This document shows positions 51,045 through 59,991 of a stretch of 64,000 bases of DNA, in pieces. Position 1 is the first letter of the stretch. Each line of letters starts with the position of its first letter. This DNA comes from Cupriavidus sp. BIS7. GTDB taxonomy: Bacteria; Pseudomonadota; Gammaproteobacteria; Burkholderiales; Burkholderiaceae. A model generated the notes under the pieces. That model searched no databases. It worked only from the letters and a program-made list of their open reading frames with translations, and was not told the DNA's origin. The stretch spans positions 1 through 64,000 of the forward strand of contig NZ_ALOU01000049.1 in NCBI RefSeq assembly GCF_000292345.1, written 5' to 3'. A program made the translations under genes and the position numbers.

Positions 51045-53135
51045 ATGTCACACGGGCTCAATTCCGCGCAATCCGAAGCCGTCCGCTACCTGGACGGGCC
51101 ATGCCTCGTCCTGGCGGGCGCCGGATCGGGCAAGACGCGCGTGATCACGCAGAAAATTGCCCACCTGATCGAGGACAAGGGGTTCGAGCCTCGCCATATC
51201 GCCGCCGTCACTTTTACCAACAAGGCGGCCAAGGAAATGCAGGAGCGCATCGGCAAGCTCATGGAGGGCAAGACCACGCGCGAAGGCAAGCGGATTCCGC
51301 TCAAGCAACTGACGGTCTGTACGTTCCACTCGCTTGGCGTGCAGATCCTGCGCATGGAAGCCGAACACGTCGGGCTGAAGCCGCAGTTCTCGATCATGGA
51401 TTCGGACGACTGCTTCGGCCTGGTGCAGGAGCAGCTTTCCACCACGGACAAGAAGCTGATCCGCAGCGTGCAGAGCACGATCTCGCTGTGGAAGAACGGC
51501 ATGGTCGATCCGGAAACGGCGCTCGCGCAGGCAGCCGATGCCGACGAGCATCAGGCGGCCATGGTGTATCGCAATTACGTGGCCACGCTGCACGCGTACC
51601 AGGCAGTGGATTTCGACGACCTGATCCGCCTGCCCGCCGAGTTGTTCGCACGCGACGAAGCCGTGCGCCTGAAATGGCAGAACCGTCTGCGCTACTTCCT
51701 CGTCGACGAGTACCAGGACACCAACGCGTGCCAGTACGAGTTGCTCAAGCAGCTGGCGGGCGGCTCGCACCTGCGCGCGCCGGCATTCACGGCGGTGGGC
51801 GACGACGACCAGGCCATCTACGGCTGGCGCGGTGCCACGCTCGACAACCTGCGCCTGCTGCAGACTGACTTCCCGGCGCTCAAGGTCATCAAGCTCGAAC
51901 AGAACTACCGTTCGACGGTTCGGATTCTCGAAGCCGCCAACGCGGTGATCGCCAACAACCCGAAGCTGTTCGACAAGAAGCTCTGGTCCGAGCACGGCAT
52001 GGGCGATCCGATCGCGATCCATCCGATGAACGACGAGGAGCACGAGGCCGAGTCGGTGGTGTTTCGGCTGTCCGCCCACAAGTTCGAGCGGCGCGCGCAG
52101 TTCCGCGATTACGCGATTCTCTATCGCGGCAATCACCAGGCGCGGCTGTTCGAACAGATCCTGCGCCGCGAGCGCATCCCGTACGTGCTCTCCGGCGGCC
52201 AGAGCTTCTTTGACAAGGCCGAGATCAAGGACATCTGCGCGTACCTGCGCCTGATTGCCAATCCCGACGACGATCCCGCGTTCATCCGCGCGATCACCAC
52301 GCCGCGCCGAGGCGTGGGCAACACCACGCTTGAAGTGCTCGGCACGTTCGCGGGCCAGGCCAAGGTGTCGCTGTTCGAGGCGGCCATGATGGGCGGCATC
52401 GAGGCGAAGCTGCAGCCGCGCCAGCTCGAGCCGCTGCGCACGTTCTGCGAATCGATGGTGCGTCTGGCCGATCGCGCGGCGAATGACCCGGCCACCGTGG
52501 TGCTGGATGACCTCATGGAAGGCATCCACTACGAGGCCTATCTCTACGACACGTTCGACGAACGGCAGGCGCAATCGCGCTGGACCAACACGCTCGAATT
52601 CCTCGACTGGCTCAAGCGCAAGGGCACGCGCCCCGAGCCGGAAGGCGAGGGCGAGGCAACCGGCTTCGACAACGCGGACGGCTTTGGCGACGAAGGCAAG
52701 AATCTGCTTGAGCTGACACAGACCGTGGCGCTGATGAGCATGCTGGAGGGCCGCGAGGAAGATCCCGATGCGGTTAGGCTGTCCACGCTGCATGCATCCA
52801 AGGGGCTTGAGTATCCGCACGTGTTCCTGGTTGGCGTGGAGGAGGGCATCCTGCCCCATGCGCGCGAGGACGACGAAATGTCCGACGAGAAGATCGAGGA
52901 AGAGCGCCGCCTGATGTACGTGGGCATTACGCGCGCCCAACGCAGCCTGCAGATCACCTGGTGCAAGAAGCGCAAGCGCGCTCGCGATACGTATTCCTGT
53001 GAGCCGTCGCGTTTCATCGCGGAGATGAAGCTCGAGGACGGCCCCGCGCCGAAGGACGAGACGCCGGCCATGAGCCCCAAGGACCGGCTGGCGGGGCTCA
53101 AGGCATTGCTGGGCAAGCCCGCCACCGCCGATTGA
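51045..53135 (+). CDS. rep: ATP-dependent DNA helicase Rep (UvrD/Rep family)
   Basis: This 696-residue 3'-5' helicase helps forks pass protein blocks. It has Walker A LAGAGSGKTRVIT near residue 22, VDEYQDTNACQYELLKQL near residue 220, GDDDQAIYGWRGA near residue 250, KVIKLEQNYRST near residue 283 and LSTLHASKGLEYPHVFLVG near residue 580. The GDDDQ and LKVIKLEQNYRS stretches fit Rep better than UvrD. I chose the ATG at 51045, which gives MSHGLNSAQSEAV; the extension upstream is not conserved-looking. Confidence 0.93.
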   Translation: MSHGLNSAQSEAVRYLDGPCLVLAGAGSGKTRVITQKIAHLIEDKGFEPRHIAAVTFTNKAAKEMQERIGKLMEGKTTREGKRIPLKQLTVCTFHSLGVQILRMEAEHVGLKPQFSIMDSDDCFGLVQEQLSTTDKKLIRSVQSTISLWKNGMVDPETALAQAADADEHQAAMVYRNYVATLHAYQAVDFDDLIRLPAELFARDEAVRLKWQNRLRYFLVDEYQDTNACQYELLKQLAGGSHLRAPAFTAVGDDDQAIYGWRGATLDNLRLLQTDFPALKVIKLEQNYRSTVRILEAANAVIANNPKLFDKKLWSEHGMGDPIAIHPMNDEEHEAESVVFRLSAHKFERRAQFRDYAILYRGNHQARLFEQILRRERIPYVLSGGQSFFDKAEIKDICAYLRLIANPDDDPAFIRAITTPRRGVGNTTLEVLGTFAGQAKVSLFEAAMMGGIEAKLQPRQLEPLRTFCESMVRLADRAANDPATVVLDDLMEGIHYEAYLYDTFDERQAQSRWTNTLEFLDWLKRKGTRPEPEGEGEATGFDNADGFGDEGKNLLELTQTVALMSMLEGREEDPDAVRLSTLHASKGLEYPHVFLVGVEEGILPHAREDDEMSDEKIEEERRLMYVGITRAQRSLQITWCKKRKRARDTYSCEPSRFIAEMKLEDGPAPKDETPAMSPKDRLAGLKALLGKPATAD

Positions 53136-53472
53136 TACAAGCCAGACAAGATTAAAGGGGGCCCGCTCAATAGGATTGCCGGGCGCGCTTTCGTCTCGGC
53201 GTCAGTCGCGACACATCGTGCCTACCCTTCGGCCACGGTGTGTGCTGGGCGCATGCAAGCCCGGCTTCTTCCCTGTTGAGCGCTCCCGGATGCGGCAGCA
53301 CCGGGGGCGTTTTTTTCTTGTGCCTCTTCTGTGCCGCTTCTGTGCCTCTCTGTGCACGTATCAAGTTTGATACAAAACCGGCATCGCCTGTAATGGCCAA
53401 GCTGGTACATTGGGCGCTCCATCCGGCTGCGGTTCCGCGGCCGAATCCCATCTGCCCGTCTGCACGTTCGAC
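53136..53472. other. Spacer between rep and the response-regulator gene
   Basis: The main element is the terminator at 53281-53316. No gene or clear promoter was found in the remainder; the response-regulator start lies about 155 bases after that terminator. Confidence 0.55.
53281..53316 (+). terminator. Intrinsic terminator behind rep
   Basis: CGCTCCCGG (53281-53289) pairs with CCGGGGGCG (53301-53309), with one G-U pair, followed by seven T residues. Confidence 0.8.
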
Positions 53473-54204
53473 ATGGATCTTTCCCCCGCCCTGCCCATCC
53501 GCCTGCTGATCGTCGACGACGACCCCCAGATTCGCGCGATGCTGACCGAATATCTCGCCACGTTCGGCATGGAAGCCGAAGGTGCCGAAGGCGGCACTGC
53601 GATGCGTGCGGCAATGGCCAAACAGGAATACGACCTGGTAATCCTGGACCTGTCGCTGCCCGGCGAGAACGGTCTGACGCTGTGCCGCGAGATCCGCGAT
53701 TCGAGCAACCTGCCCGTGATCATGCTGACCGCACGCGCGGAACTTGCCGATCGCGTCGTGGGGCTCGAAGTGGGGGCGGATGACTACGTCACCAAGCCGT
53801 TCGAAATGCGCGAGCTGGTGGCTCGCATCCACACGGTGCTGCGCCGCAGCCGCGCCGATGTGCGGCGCCCGGCACCTGCCGCAGCGGGGCATGAGGTGCG
53901 GTTCGGCACGTGGCGCCTGAATACCACGCTGCGCCAGCTGGTGGATGCCGAAGACACGGTGGTGCCGCTTTCCAACGCAGAGTTCCGGCTGCTGCTGACG
54001 TTCATCGAGCATCCCAATCGGGTGCTCGACCGCGAAATGCTGATCAACACCGCGCGTGGCCGCGATCTCGATGTGTTCGATCGCAGCATTGACCTGCTGG
54101 TATCCCGCCTGCGCCAGAAGCTGCGCGACGACCCGCGTGACTCGGCGCTGATCCGGACCGTGCGCGGCGAAGGGTACGTGTTCACCGGCAGCGTGGAGCA
54201 CTGA
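53473..54204 (+). CDS. OmpR-family response regulator
   Basis: This 243-residue regulator has a receiver domain (IRLLIVDDDPQIR, phospho-acceptor Asp in LVILDLSLPGENG near residue 58, conserved Lys in DDYVTKPFEMRELVAR near residue 108). A winged-helix output domain with LSNAEFRLLLTFIEHPNRVL and SRLRQKLRDDP-LIRTVRGEGYVF follows. I chose the ATG at 53473, which places the receiver at the N-terminus. It is paired with the downstream kinase gene, which begins 3 bases later. Confidence 0.93.
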   Translation: MDLSPALPIRLLIVDDDPQIRAMLTEYLATFGMEAEGAEGGTAMRAAMAKQEYDLVILDLSLPGENGLTLCREIRDSSNLPVIMLTARAELADRVVGLEVGADDYVTKPFEMRELVARIHTVLRRSRADVRRPAPAAAGHEVRFGTWRLNTTLRQLVDAEDTVVPLSNAEFRLLLTFIEHPNRVLDREMLINTARGRDLDVFDRSIDLLVSRLRQKLRDDPRDSALIRTVRGEGYVFTGSVEH

Positions 54205-54207
54205 GGC

Positions 54208-55557
54208 ATGCCTGCCTCGACTCAGCCAACGGCCGAGGGCGCCAAGGTAGTACGGCCCGATCCGCGCACCGTTGCACCGGAGCGGCATCGACGCTTCGAC
54301 TCGATGTTCGTGCGGTTGTTCTTCGTAATGGCCGCGATCATGCTTGCCGTCCACGTGCTGGGCGTGACCGTGATCGAAGGGCTGTTCCCGCGCCCTGGCT
54401 CGGAACGCTACATGGAACGGATGCGCCGCGCCGCATCCGAGGCCGAAGCCGCCGGGCAAGCCGTGCATTCGTTGCCGGTGGCGCCACCGGCAATGCCCCG
54501 GCCGCTGCCTGGGAACGTGGCGGCAACAGGCCACCCGCACGGCCCCCCGCCGCCGCCCAATGACGACGACGATGACGGCGACAACGACGGGCCGCCGCTG
54601 CATCCCGACGCGTTCCGCGTGCCGAGGCCGGGCGAATTTGTCGGTCCGCCGCCGGGTCTGCACGGGCCGCCGGAGGGGTTCCACTTCCGCGGCATCTGGC
54701 CACCGCACCTGGGCATGCTGTTCCAGCTTGCAGCCATCCTGATCGCTTCGTGGGTTGGGGCCCGCCTGCTGGCGCGGCCTGTGCAGCAACTGGCCAGCGG
54801 CGCGAACCGCCTTGCGCAGGACGTCCACGCGCCGCCGCTGGAGGAAGAGACCGGGCCCGCCGAAGCACGCGATGCCACACGTGCGCTGAACCTGATGCAG
54901 CAGCGCATTCGCACGCAACTTGCGCAGCAATCGCGCTTTCTGGCCGCGGTGTCGCATGACCTGCGTACCCCGCTGACGCGCATGAGCCTGCGTATCGAAC
55001 GCATCGAAGACAACGACGTACGCTACCGGCTGCGGCAGGACCTTGCCGAGATGAACGGCCTGATCGATGCCACGCTGTATTACCTGCGTGAACGCGACGA
55101 TGCGGCAGGGCCACGGCAACGCGTGGACGTGCAGGCACTGCTGCAGGCGATCGTCGACGACGCCGAGGAAATGGGCCAGGACGTGCGGCTTGTGGGCTCG
55201 GCTGCGCCGCTGCTGGCCTACCCAGCCGAATTGCGCCGCGCGGTGGTCAACCTCGTGGAAAACGCGCACCGCTACGGCGGCGCCGCGCAGATCGTGCTGA
55301 CCGACAGCGCCGAGCGCGTCATCATCGACGTCTGCGACAACGGGCCAGGCATTCCGCCCGCGGAACTCCAGCGGGTGCTGGAACCGTTCTATCGGGTGGA
55401 GTCGTCGCGCAGCCGCGCGACTGGCGGCGTGGGCATGGGGTTGGCGATCGCCGCGGACATCGTCGCGCGCCACGGCGGAGAACTGACGCTGACCAACCGG
55501 CACCAGGGTGGTCTGCGCGTGCGCATGGTGCTGCCGCGCGTTCGGCTGAGCGACTGA
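54208..55557 (+). CDS. Sensor histidine kinase, EnvZ-like, with Pro/Asp/His-rich periplasmic region
   Basis: This 449-residue inner-membrane kinase has a first membrane helix near residues 30-50 (FVRLFFVMAAIMLAVHVLGV) and a second near residues 170-190 (MLFQLAAILIASWVGARLL). A HAMP linker follows, then the phospho-His in FLAAVSHDLRTPLTRMSLRI near residue 251 and an ATPase domain with LVENAHRYGGAAQ, CDNGPGIP and GVGMGLAIAADIVARHGG. The periplasmic part (about residues 50-165) is very rich in Pro, Asp and His (PPPPPNDDDDDGDNDGPP and similar), unusual for EnvZ-like kinases and suggestive of metal or cation sensing. It is co-transcribed with the regulator. Confidence 0.92.
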   Translation: MPASTQPTAEGAKVVRPDPRTVAPERHRRFDSMFVRLFFVMAAIMLAVHVLGVTVIEGLFPRPGSERYMERMRRAASEAEAAGQAVHSLPVAPPAMPRPLPGNVAATGHPHGPPPPPNDDDDDGDNDGPPLHPDAFRVPRPGEFVGPPPGLHGPPEGFHFRGIWPPHLGMLFQLAAILIASWVGARLLARPVQQLASGANRLAQDVHAPPLEEETGPAEARDATRALNLMQQRIRTQLAQQSRFLAAVSHDLRTPLTRMSLRIERIEDNDVRYRLRQDLAEMNGLIDATLYYLRERDDAAGPRQRVDVQALLQAIVDDAEEMGQDVRLVGSAAPLLAYPAELRRAVVNLVENAHRYGGAAQIVLTDSAERVIIDVCDNGPGIPPAELQRVLEPFYRVESSRSRATGGVGMGLAIAADIVARHGGELTLTNRHQGGLRVRMVLPRVRLSD

Positions 55558-55563
55558 ACTGCC

Positions 55564-56751
55564 TCAGGCGCGCTGCGGCACGCCGCTCTTGTTGATCGCC
55601 GCAAGCTGCACGTACTGCGAGCCGCGCAGCCCGCGCGTGAAGTCGAGCGTGAAGTCGCCCACGTCCACGCGCGTCTGCAGCGCACGACGCAGTTCAAGCG
55701 GACCGGGCCCCTTCGTCGAACTGGCCGCTCGCACGAGCCATGCCGCGCCGATGTAGCCGGCAAGCGTGGCAGACGAGGGCGGTTCGTCGAGGTACTGCTT
55801 CATCCGTGCAACGTGTTCCTTCACGACGCGCAGCGTCGATTCCTGCGGCCCCGGTGCAATCTGCGACACCACCATCCCGCCCGCATAGCCGGTACCGAGA
55901 ATTTCGCGCGCCGATGCCGGACTGACGGCAGACAGCCCCACCAGGAATCCGTACCAGCTCTGCGTGGCCAGCGCACGGCCAAGACTGCCATAGGTAAGCG
56001 TATCCCCAGCCACGATCACGGCCCCCGGACGGGTTGCCGCGATACGCCGCGCGATGTCGTCGAAGTTGCCCGTAAGCGGCACCGTCTGTATCGACATCTC
56101 CTTCTCCAGCCGCGAAAGCCACTGCGTGCCCGCCGCGAGCGTACCCGCCGCGAAATCGGGCGATACGGCCAGCGTCACACTGCTCAGGCCGAAGCCGCGC
56201 AGCTGACGTACCGCCGCGTCCATTTCGGCTTGATAGTCGGCGCGCGTGAACCAGACGTTCTCTGCATTCAGCGAGAGGCCCGACAACGGCGCGACGATCT
56301 GCACGCCGCGGCGCGTTAGCTCGGCAGACGTGGCCAGCGCCGGAAGCAGGGCGTCGCCGGGCCCGAACAGGATCTCGGCGTGATCGGTGTCGGCCAGCGC
56401 CACCGCCTGGGCGATGGCGGCACGCGGATTCGAATCCGAATCGCGCACGACGTGGACGATGTGCAGGCTGCCATTTGAAGCGTTGTATGCATCGAACAGC
56501 ACCTTTGCGCCTGCAAGGTAATCACGCGCCAGATCGGCCTGCGCGCCCGTTCGATCGACAAGCTGACCGACGACAAGCTGGCGCCGCGGTCCGGACTGGC
56601 CGGCCTGCGCAGGCTGCGCAAATGCGGCAGGCGTGGCGATGCCTGCCAGCGTGGAGAGCGCACCGAGCGAACCCAGTACATGGAGTGCACGACGGCGGCC
56701 CGCAGATGCGGGAACGCATGAGGACATCAACTGCGGCAGGGCTTTGCGCAT
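55564..56751 (-). CDS. Periplasmic LivK-type binding protein, orphan
   Basis: This 395-residue protein belongs to the type I periplasmic binding family. A Tat-like signal (GRRRALHVLGSLGALSTLAG, ending at AAFAQ) is followed by LVVGQLVDRTGAQADLARDY and the standard two-lobe domain. It is convergent with the sensor kinase gene and only 6 bases away from its stop. No transporter genes are beside it, so it may deliver ligand to a distant system or act as an extracytoplasmic sensor; its position next to a two-component pair makes the second idea worth testing. The ligand is unknown. Confidence 0.83.
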   Translation of the reverse strand: MRKALPQLMSSCVPASAGRRRALHVLGSLGALSTLAGIATPAAFAQPAQAGQSGPRRQLVVGQLVDRTGAQADLARDYLAGAKVLFDAYNASNGSLHIVHVVRDSDSNPRAAIAQAVALADTDHAEILFGPGDALLPALATSAELTRRGVQIVAPLSGLSLNAENVWFTRADYQAEMDAAVRQLRGFGLSSVTLAVSPDFAAGTLAAGTQWLSRLEKEMSIQTVPLTGNFDDIARRIAATRPGAVIVAGDTLTYGSLGRALATQSWYGFLVGLSAVSPASAREILGTGYAGGMVVSQIAPGPQESTLRVVKEHVARMKQYLDEPPSSATLAGYIGAAWLVRAASSTKGPGPLELRRALQTRVDVGDFTLDFTRGLRGSQYVQLAAINKSGVPQRA

Positions 56752-56905
56752 GGCAGCGGACCAGTATCTGTGATGAAGGCGGGAAGTTGCAGGTGGGGCT
56801 GCGAGACCGGGCCGAGACTATCGGCGATTGATGACGGTCCCGTGACTTCCGCGCGACTTCAGGCCCCACCTTGGCGGGGCTGGCAGGCGTATGCATGACG
56901 TGCTC

Positions 56906-56947
56906 TTGACGCGCATCAACATGGGGGTTGCGGGCGAGGCATAGCAT
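56906..56947 (+). promoter_or_regulatory. FNR/ANR-type box ahead of hemN
   Basis: TTGAC-GCGC-ATCAA (56906-56919) differs from the FNR consensus TTGAT-N4-ATCAA by one base. A -10-like TAGCAT lies at 56942-56947, which places the box centre about 41.5 bases before the expected start site, the usual spacing for FNR activation. Confidence 0.65.
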
Positions 56948-56979
56948 CAAACGTACTTTCGCCCAGAAAACATCACATC

Positions 56980-58485
56980 ATGTCCGCCCCCAGTTCCCCT
57001 GCGTGCCCCACTTGCGCGGCCCACGCGCCCAATTCTTCGCTTTCCACCGCATTCGACCGCACCGCACTGGCTGACTTCCGCAGTCTGGCAGGCCGCATTG
57101 ACGGCAACGGTCCCCGCTACACCTCGTATCCCACTGCCGACCGCTTTCACGGCGAAATCGGCGATGCCGGCTACCGTCGCGCGCTGGACGCCTGCCGCGC
57201 AAACGCACCGGCGCCGCTATCGCTGTACGTGCACATCCCGTTCTGCGAGAACATCTGCTACTACTGCGGCTGCAACAAGATCATCACCAAGGATCACAGC
57301 CGCAGCGCACGCTATGTGGACTACCTGGCGCGCGAGATGGAGATGGTGGCCAGCCAGCTTGGAACGCGGCGCGCGGTCATGCAGTCGCACTGGGGCGGCG
57401 GCACGCCAACCTTCCTGGATCCGGACGAGATGCGCCGCGTGATGGCTGCGCTGAACCAGTACTTTGAACTGTTGCCCGAGGGCGAGCACGCGATCGAAAT
57501 CGATCCGCGCCGCGTGGGCGACGATCGCATGGAACTGCTTGGCGAACTCGGCTTCAACCGGATCAGCCTGGGCGTGCAGGATTTCGATCCCGAAGTGCAA
57601 CAGGCCATCCATCGCGTGCAGTCTTACGAGGAAACCAACAGCGTGGTGCGCGCGGCGCGCAGGCTCGGGTTCCGTTCGGTCAGCATGGACCTGATCTACG
57701 GCCTGCCGCACCAGACCACGCAGCGCTTTGCCGCTACCATCGACCGCGTGCTGGAAATGCGGCCGGACAGGCTTTCGGTCTACAGCTATGCGCACCTGCC
57801 GCACGTATTCAAACCGCAGCGCCGCATCGACCCCGCCGCGTTGCCGCCGGCCGCGGAAAAGCTCGACATCCTCGTCTCGACAATCGAGCGACTGACGGCA
57901 GCCGGATACGTCTACATCGGCATGGATCACTTCGCGCTGCCCGAGGATGACCTTGCGATCGCGCAGCGCGAAGGCCGGCTGCAGCGCAACTTCCAGGGCT
58001 ATGCCACGCACGCGGGCTACGACCAGTTGGGCCTTGGCGTTTCGGCGATTGGCGCCGTCTCTGGCCATTACGTGCAGAACGCCCGCACCACGGACGACTA
58101 CTACGCCGCCATCGACGACGACCGCCTGCCGATCGTGCGCGGGTTCGAAACATCCGCTGATGACCGTCTGCGCAAGTCCATCATTGGCGAACTGATGTGC
58201 AATGGCACGCTGGATATTGCTGCCGTGGAAGCCGAGCATGGCATCGACTTTGGCAAGACGTTTGCCGCCGAACTGGCCGACCTCGACAAGCTGGCCGTGG
58301 ATCATCTGCTGCGGCGCACGGCTGACCGCATCGAGATCACGCCACTTGGCCGCCTGCTGGTGCGTCGCGTGGCCATGGTGTTCGACCACTATCTGCGTGA
58401 GGATGCCAAGCGGCCGAAGCAGGCAGCGCCGGCGGCGAACGACACGAAGGTCATCCCGCTGGTGCGCTACTCACGCGTGGTTTAA
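56980..58485 (+). CDS. hemN: Oxygen-independent coproporphyrinogen III oxidase
   Basis: This 501-residue radical-SAM enzyme oxidatively decarboxylates coproporphyrinogen III without oxygen. The SAM-cluster cysteines lie in [19 protein letters not shown] near residue 89, and [17 protein letters not shown] and YPTADRFH are further family motifs. The length is somewhat above E. coli HemN because of an N-terminal Ser/Ala/Pro-rich extension. An FNR-type box lies upstream, which fits induction at low oxygen. HemE, encoded at 26 kb, provides its substrate. Confidence 0.95.
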   Translation: MSAPSSPACPTCAAHAPNSSLSTAFDRTALADFRSLAGRIDGNGPRYTSYPTADRFHGEIGDAGYRRALDACRANAPAPLSLYVHIPFCENICYYCGCNKIITKDHSRSARYVDYLAREMEMVASQLGTRRAVMQSHWGGGTPTFLDPDEMRRVMAALNQYFELLPEGEHAIEIDPRRVGDDRMELLGELGFNRISLGVQDFDPEVQQAIHRVQSYEETNSVVRAARRLGFRSVSMDLIYGLPHQTTQRFAATIDRVLEMRPDRLSVYSYAHLPHVFKPQRRIDPAALPPAAEKLDILVSTIERLTAAGYVYIGMDHFALPEDDLAIAQREGRLQRNFQGYATHAGYDQLGLGVSAIGAVSGHYVQNARTTDDYYAAIDDDRLPIVRGFETSADDRLRKSIIGELMCNGTLDIAAVEAEHGIDFGKTFAAELADLDKLAVDHLLRRTADRIEITPLGRLLVRRVAMVFDHYLREDAKRPKQAAPAANDTKVIPLVRYSRVV

Positions 58486-58516
58486 AGAAAAATTGATTTG
58501 CAGCAAGTGATCCAAT

Positions 58517-58550
58517 AAAAAAGCCCGCGAAGAAATTCGCGGGCTTTTTT
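58517..58550. terminator. Bidirectional terminator between hemN and the cytochrome gene
   Basis: AAAAAAGCCCGCGAA and TTCGCGGGCTTTTTT flank GAAA in a perfect 15-base inverted repeat. It can serve the convergent hemN and cytochrome c transcripts. Confidence 0.93.
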
Positions 58551-58590
58551 GTGCGGCCGGGGTGGCTTCCGGGGTTGCCCCCGGAGTGGC

Positions 58591-59472
58591 TTACTTCCCA
58601 GCGTTCGCCATGTAGTCGGCGGCGGCAAGTACGTCGGCGTCCGGACCGGCATAACCACCCTTCGGCGGCATCACGCCCTTGCCCTTCAGCGCATAGTTGT
58701 GCACGGCGTCCATGCCTTCCTTGAGGCGCGGCGCCCAGGCGGCCTTGTCACCAAACTTCGGCGCACCTGCTACGCCAGCGGCGTGGCACGCAGCGCAAAC
58801 CTGCTCGTAGACCTTCTTGCCAGTGTCGGCCGATGCCGCGGCCGGCGCTGCAGCGGCGGCTGCAACCGGGGCTGCAGCCGTAGCAGCAGGTGCCGGTGCG
58901 GCAGGGGCAGCGCTTTCCGGAGCGGAGGCCGCGGCCTGTGCAGTGGCACCCTGGGCGGCCGGAGCGGCTGGCTCGGGGAACTTGGCGCCACCGGCATCGG
59001 CCATGTACACCACGGCGCGGCTCAGTTCGTAGTCGCTCAGGTCATCGGGGGTCGTGCCGGCACGTGCAGGCATGGCGCCCTTGCCGTTCAGCACCGAGTG
59101 CAGCAGGCCATCGAAGCCCTGACCGATACGTGGCGCCCAGTCACCGGCCACGCTGTACTTCGGCGCGCCAGCGGCACCCGTGGCGTGACACGCCGCGCAG
59201 ACCTGCTGGTAGACCTGCTCGCCGGTCTTGAAGACGCGCGGTGCGTTGGGGTCCTTGATTTCGAGCGAGGCAACCGGCTTGATCCGGTCGTTGACTGCTT
59301 CGGCTGTCTGCGTTGAGCCGGCGCCCTCGCGAGTGCCGTGTCCGACAAAATTGACCAGCAGGATGATGACGATGATCGGGATCAGGAATGCAGCGATCAC
59401 GACGACGATCAACTGCTTCGGGGTCTTGATTGGCGACTCGTGGTGGTCGTTTGCTTGGTGGACGTCACTCAT
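58591..59472 (-). CDS. Membrane-anchored diheme cytochrome c
   Basis: This 293-residue protein has an N-terminal membrane anchor (LIVVVIAAFLIPIIVIILLV). Two class I cytochrome c domains follow, each with a CxxCH haem motif (QVCAACHATGAAG near residue 90 and QVCAACHAAGVAG near residue 225). They are joined by an Ala/Pro-rich linker of about 50 residues. The two domains are clearly related (KVYEQVCAACH, GAPK, WAPR), so the gene arose by internal duplication. It carries electrons on the periplasmic side, probably to a terminal oxidase. I chose the ATG at 59472, which gives MSDVHQANDHHES. Confidence 0.92.
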   Translation of the reverse strand: MSDVHQANDHHESPIKTPKQLIVVVIAAFLIPIIVIILLVNFVGHGTREGAGSTQTAEAVNDRIKPVASLEIKDPNAPRVFKTGEQVYQQVCAACHATGAAGAPKYSVAGDWAPRIGQGFDGLLHSVLNGKGAMPARAGTTPDDLSDYELSRAVVYMADAGGAKFPEPAAPAAQGATAQAAASAPESAAPAAPAPAATAAAPVAAAAAAPAAASADTGKKVYEQVCAACHAAGVAGAPKFGDKAAWAPRLKEGMDAVHNYALKGKGVMPPKGGYAGPDADVLAAADYMANAGK

Positions 59473-59797
59473 ACAGAACTCTCGATTTTGCGGGAAACCT
59501 ATTGCACAGCACGTTGGGGGCGGCTTGCTTTGTCTTGCCCATTCTTCGGGGATGAATCTGTCGTTTTTGCGTCCGGGGCTGTCTCTGGCCCCGCGTACGT
59601 CTCTCCGGCGACGCAAATAGCTGCCGATTATAGACGTAAGACTTGGCGTCCGGGGGCCAAAAGCGGCGGCTGCGATGCCTGCCGTGGCCCGGAATCGCAC
59701 TAACCGGCGGAACCCGCATGGACGGGTTGGGACAAACGAGGTATCCTATGCGACTTTCCGGCGACGGCACTCGTCCGTTGCCAAAAAAGCTCACATC
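59473..59797. other. Spacer between the cytochrome gene and tRNA-Arg
   Basis: No gene was found. A perfect TATAAT lies on the minus strand (plus 59627-59632) and may be the -10 element of the cytochrome gene, though no good -35 precedes it. TATCCT (59737-59742) ahead of the tRNA is a possible -10 for the tRNA. Confidence 0.45.
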
Positions 59798-59873
59798 GCG
59801 CCCGTAGCTCAATGGATAGAGTACTGCCCTCCGAAGGCAGGGGTTGCTGGTTCGATCCCAGCCGGGCGCGCCA
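59798..59873 (+). tRNA. tRNA-Arg (anticodon CCG)
   Basis: A complete 76-base cloverleaf: acceptor GCGCCCG with CGGGCGC, D arm GTAGCTCAATGGATAGAGTAC, anticodon stem CTGCC/GGCAG around loop CTCCGAA with anticodon CCG, T arm with GGTTCGATCCC, and encoded CCA. It reads CGG codons. A Tn7-like element begins about 48 bases past its 3' end. Confidence 0.97.
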
Positions 59874-59910
59874 AGCCTGACAAGGCTTTCCGGCAGTTTT
59901 TCTGTGGAGT

Positions 59911-59945
59911 TACCCATGAATTGTCGTAAACGACATCTCATGGTA
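59911..59945. repeat. Palindrome at the putative transposon end
   Basis: TACCCATGA-AT-TGTCGT (59911-59927) and ACGACA-TC-TCATGGTA (59930-59945) form a near-perfect inverted repeat centred on TGTCGTAAACGACA. The right half starts at the putative transposon terminus TGTCGT (59922). Confidence 0.6.
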
Positions 59946-59991
59946 TCCCGCGGCATGGGAAAAATGCATTAGACGGCCATTTTGGCTGTGG

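Noticed and set aside
59874..59910. Integrative element of the integrase type using the tRNA 3' end as attB
   Set aside because: The tRNA is complete, no integrase gene follows it and no duplicated tRNA 3' end is seen; the adjacent genes are TniA/B/Q-type.
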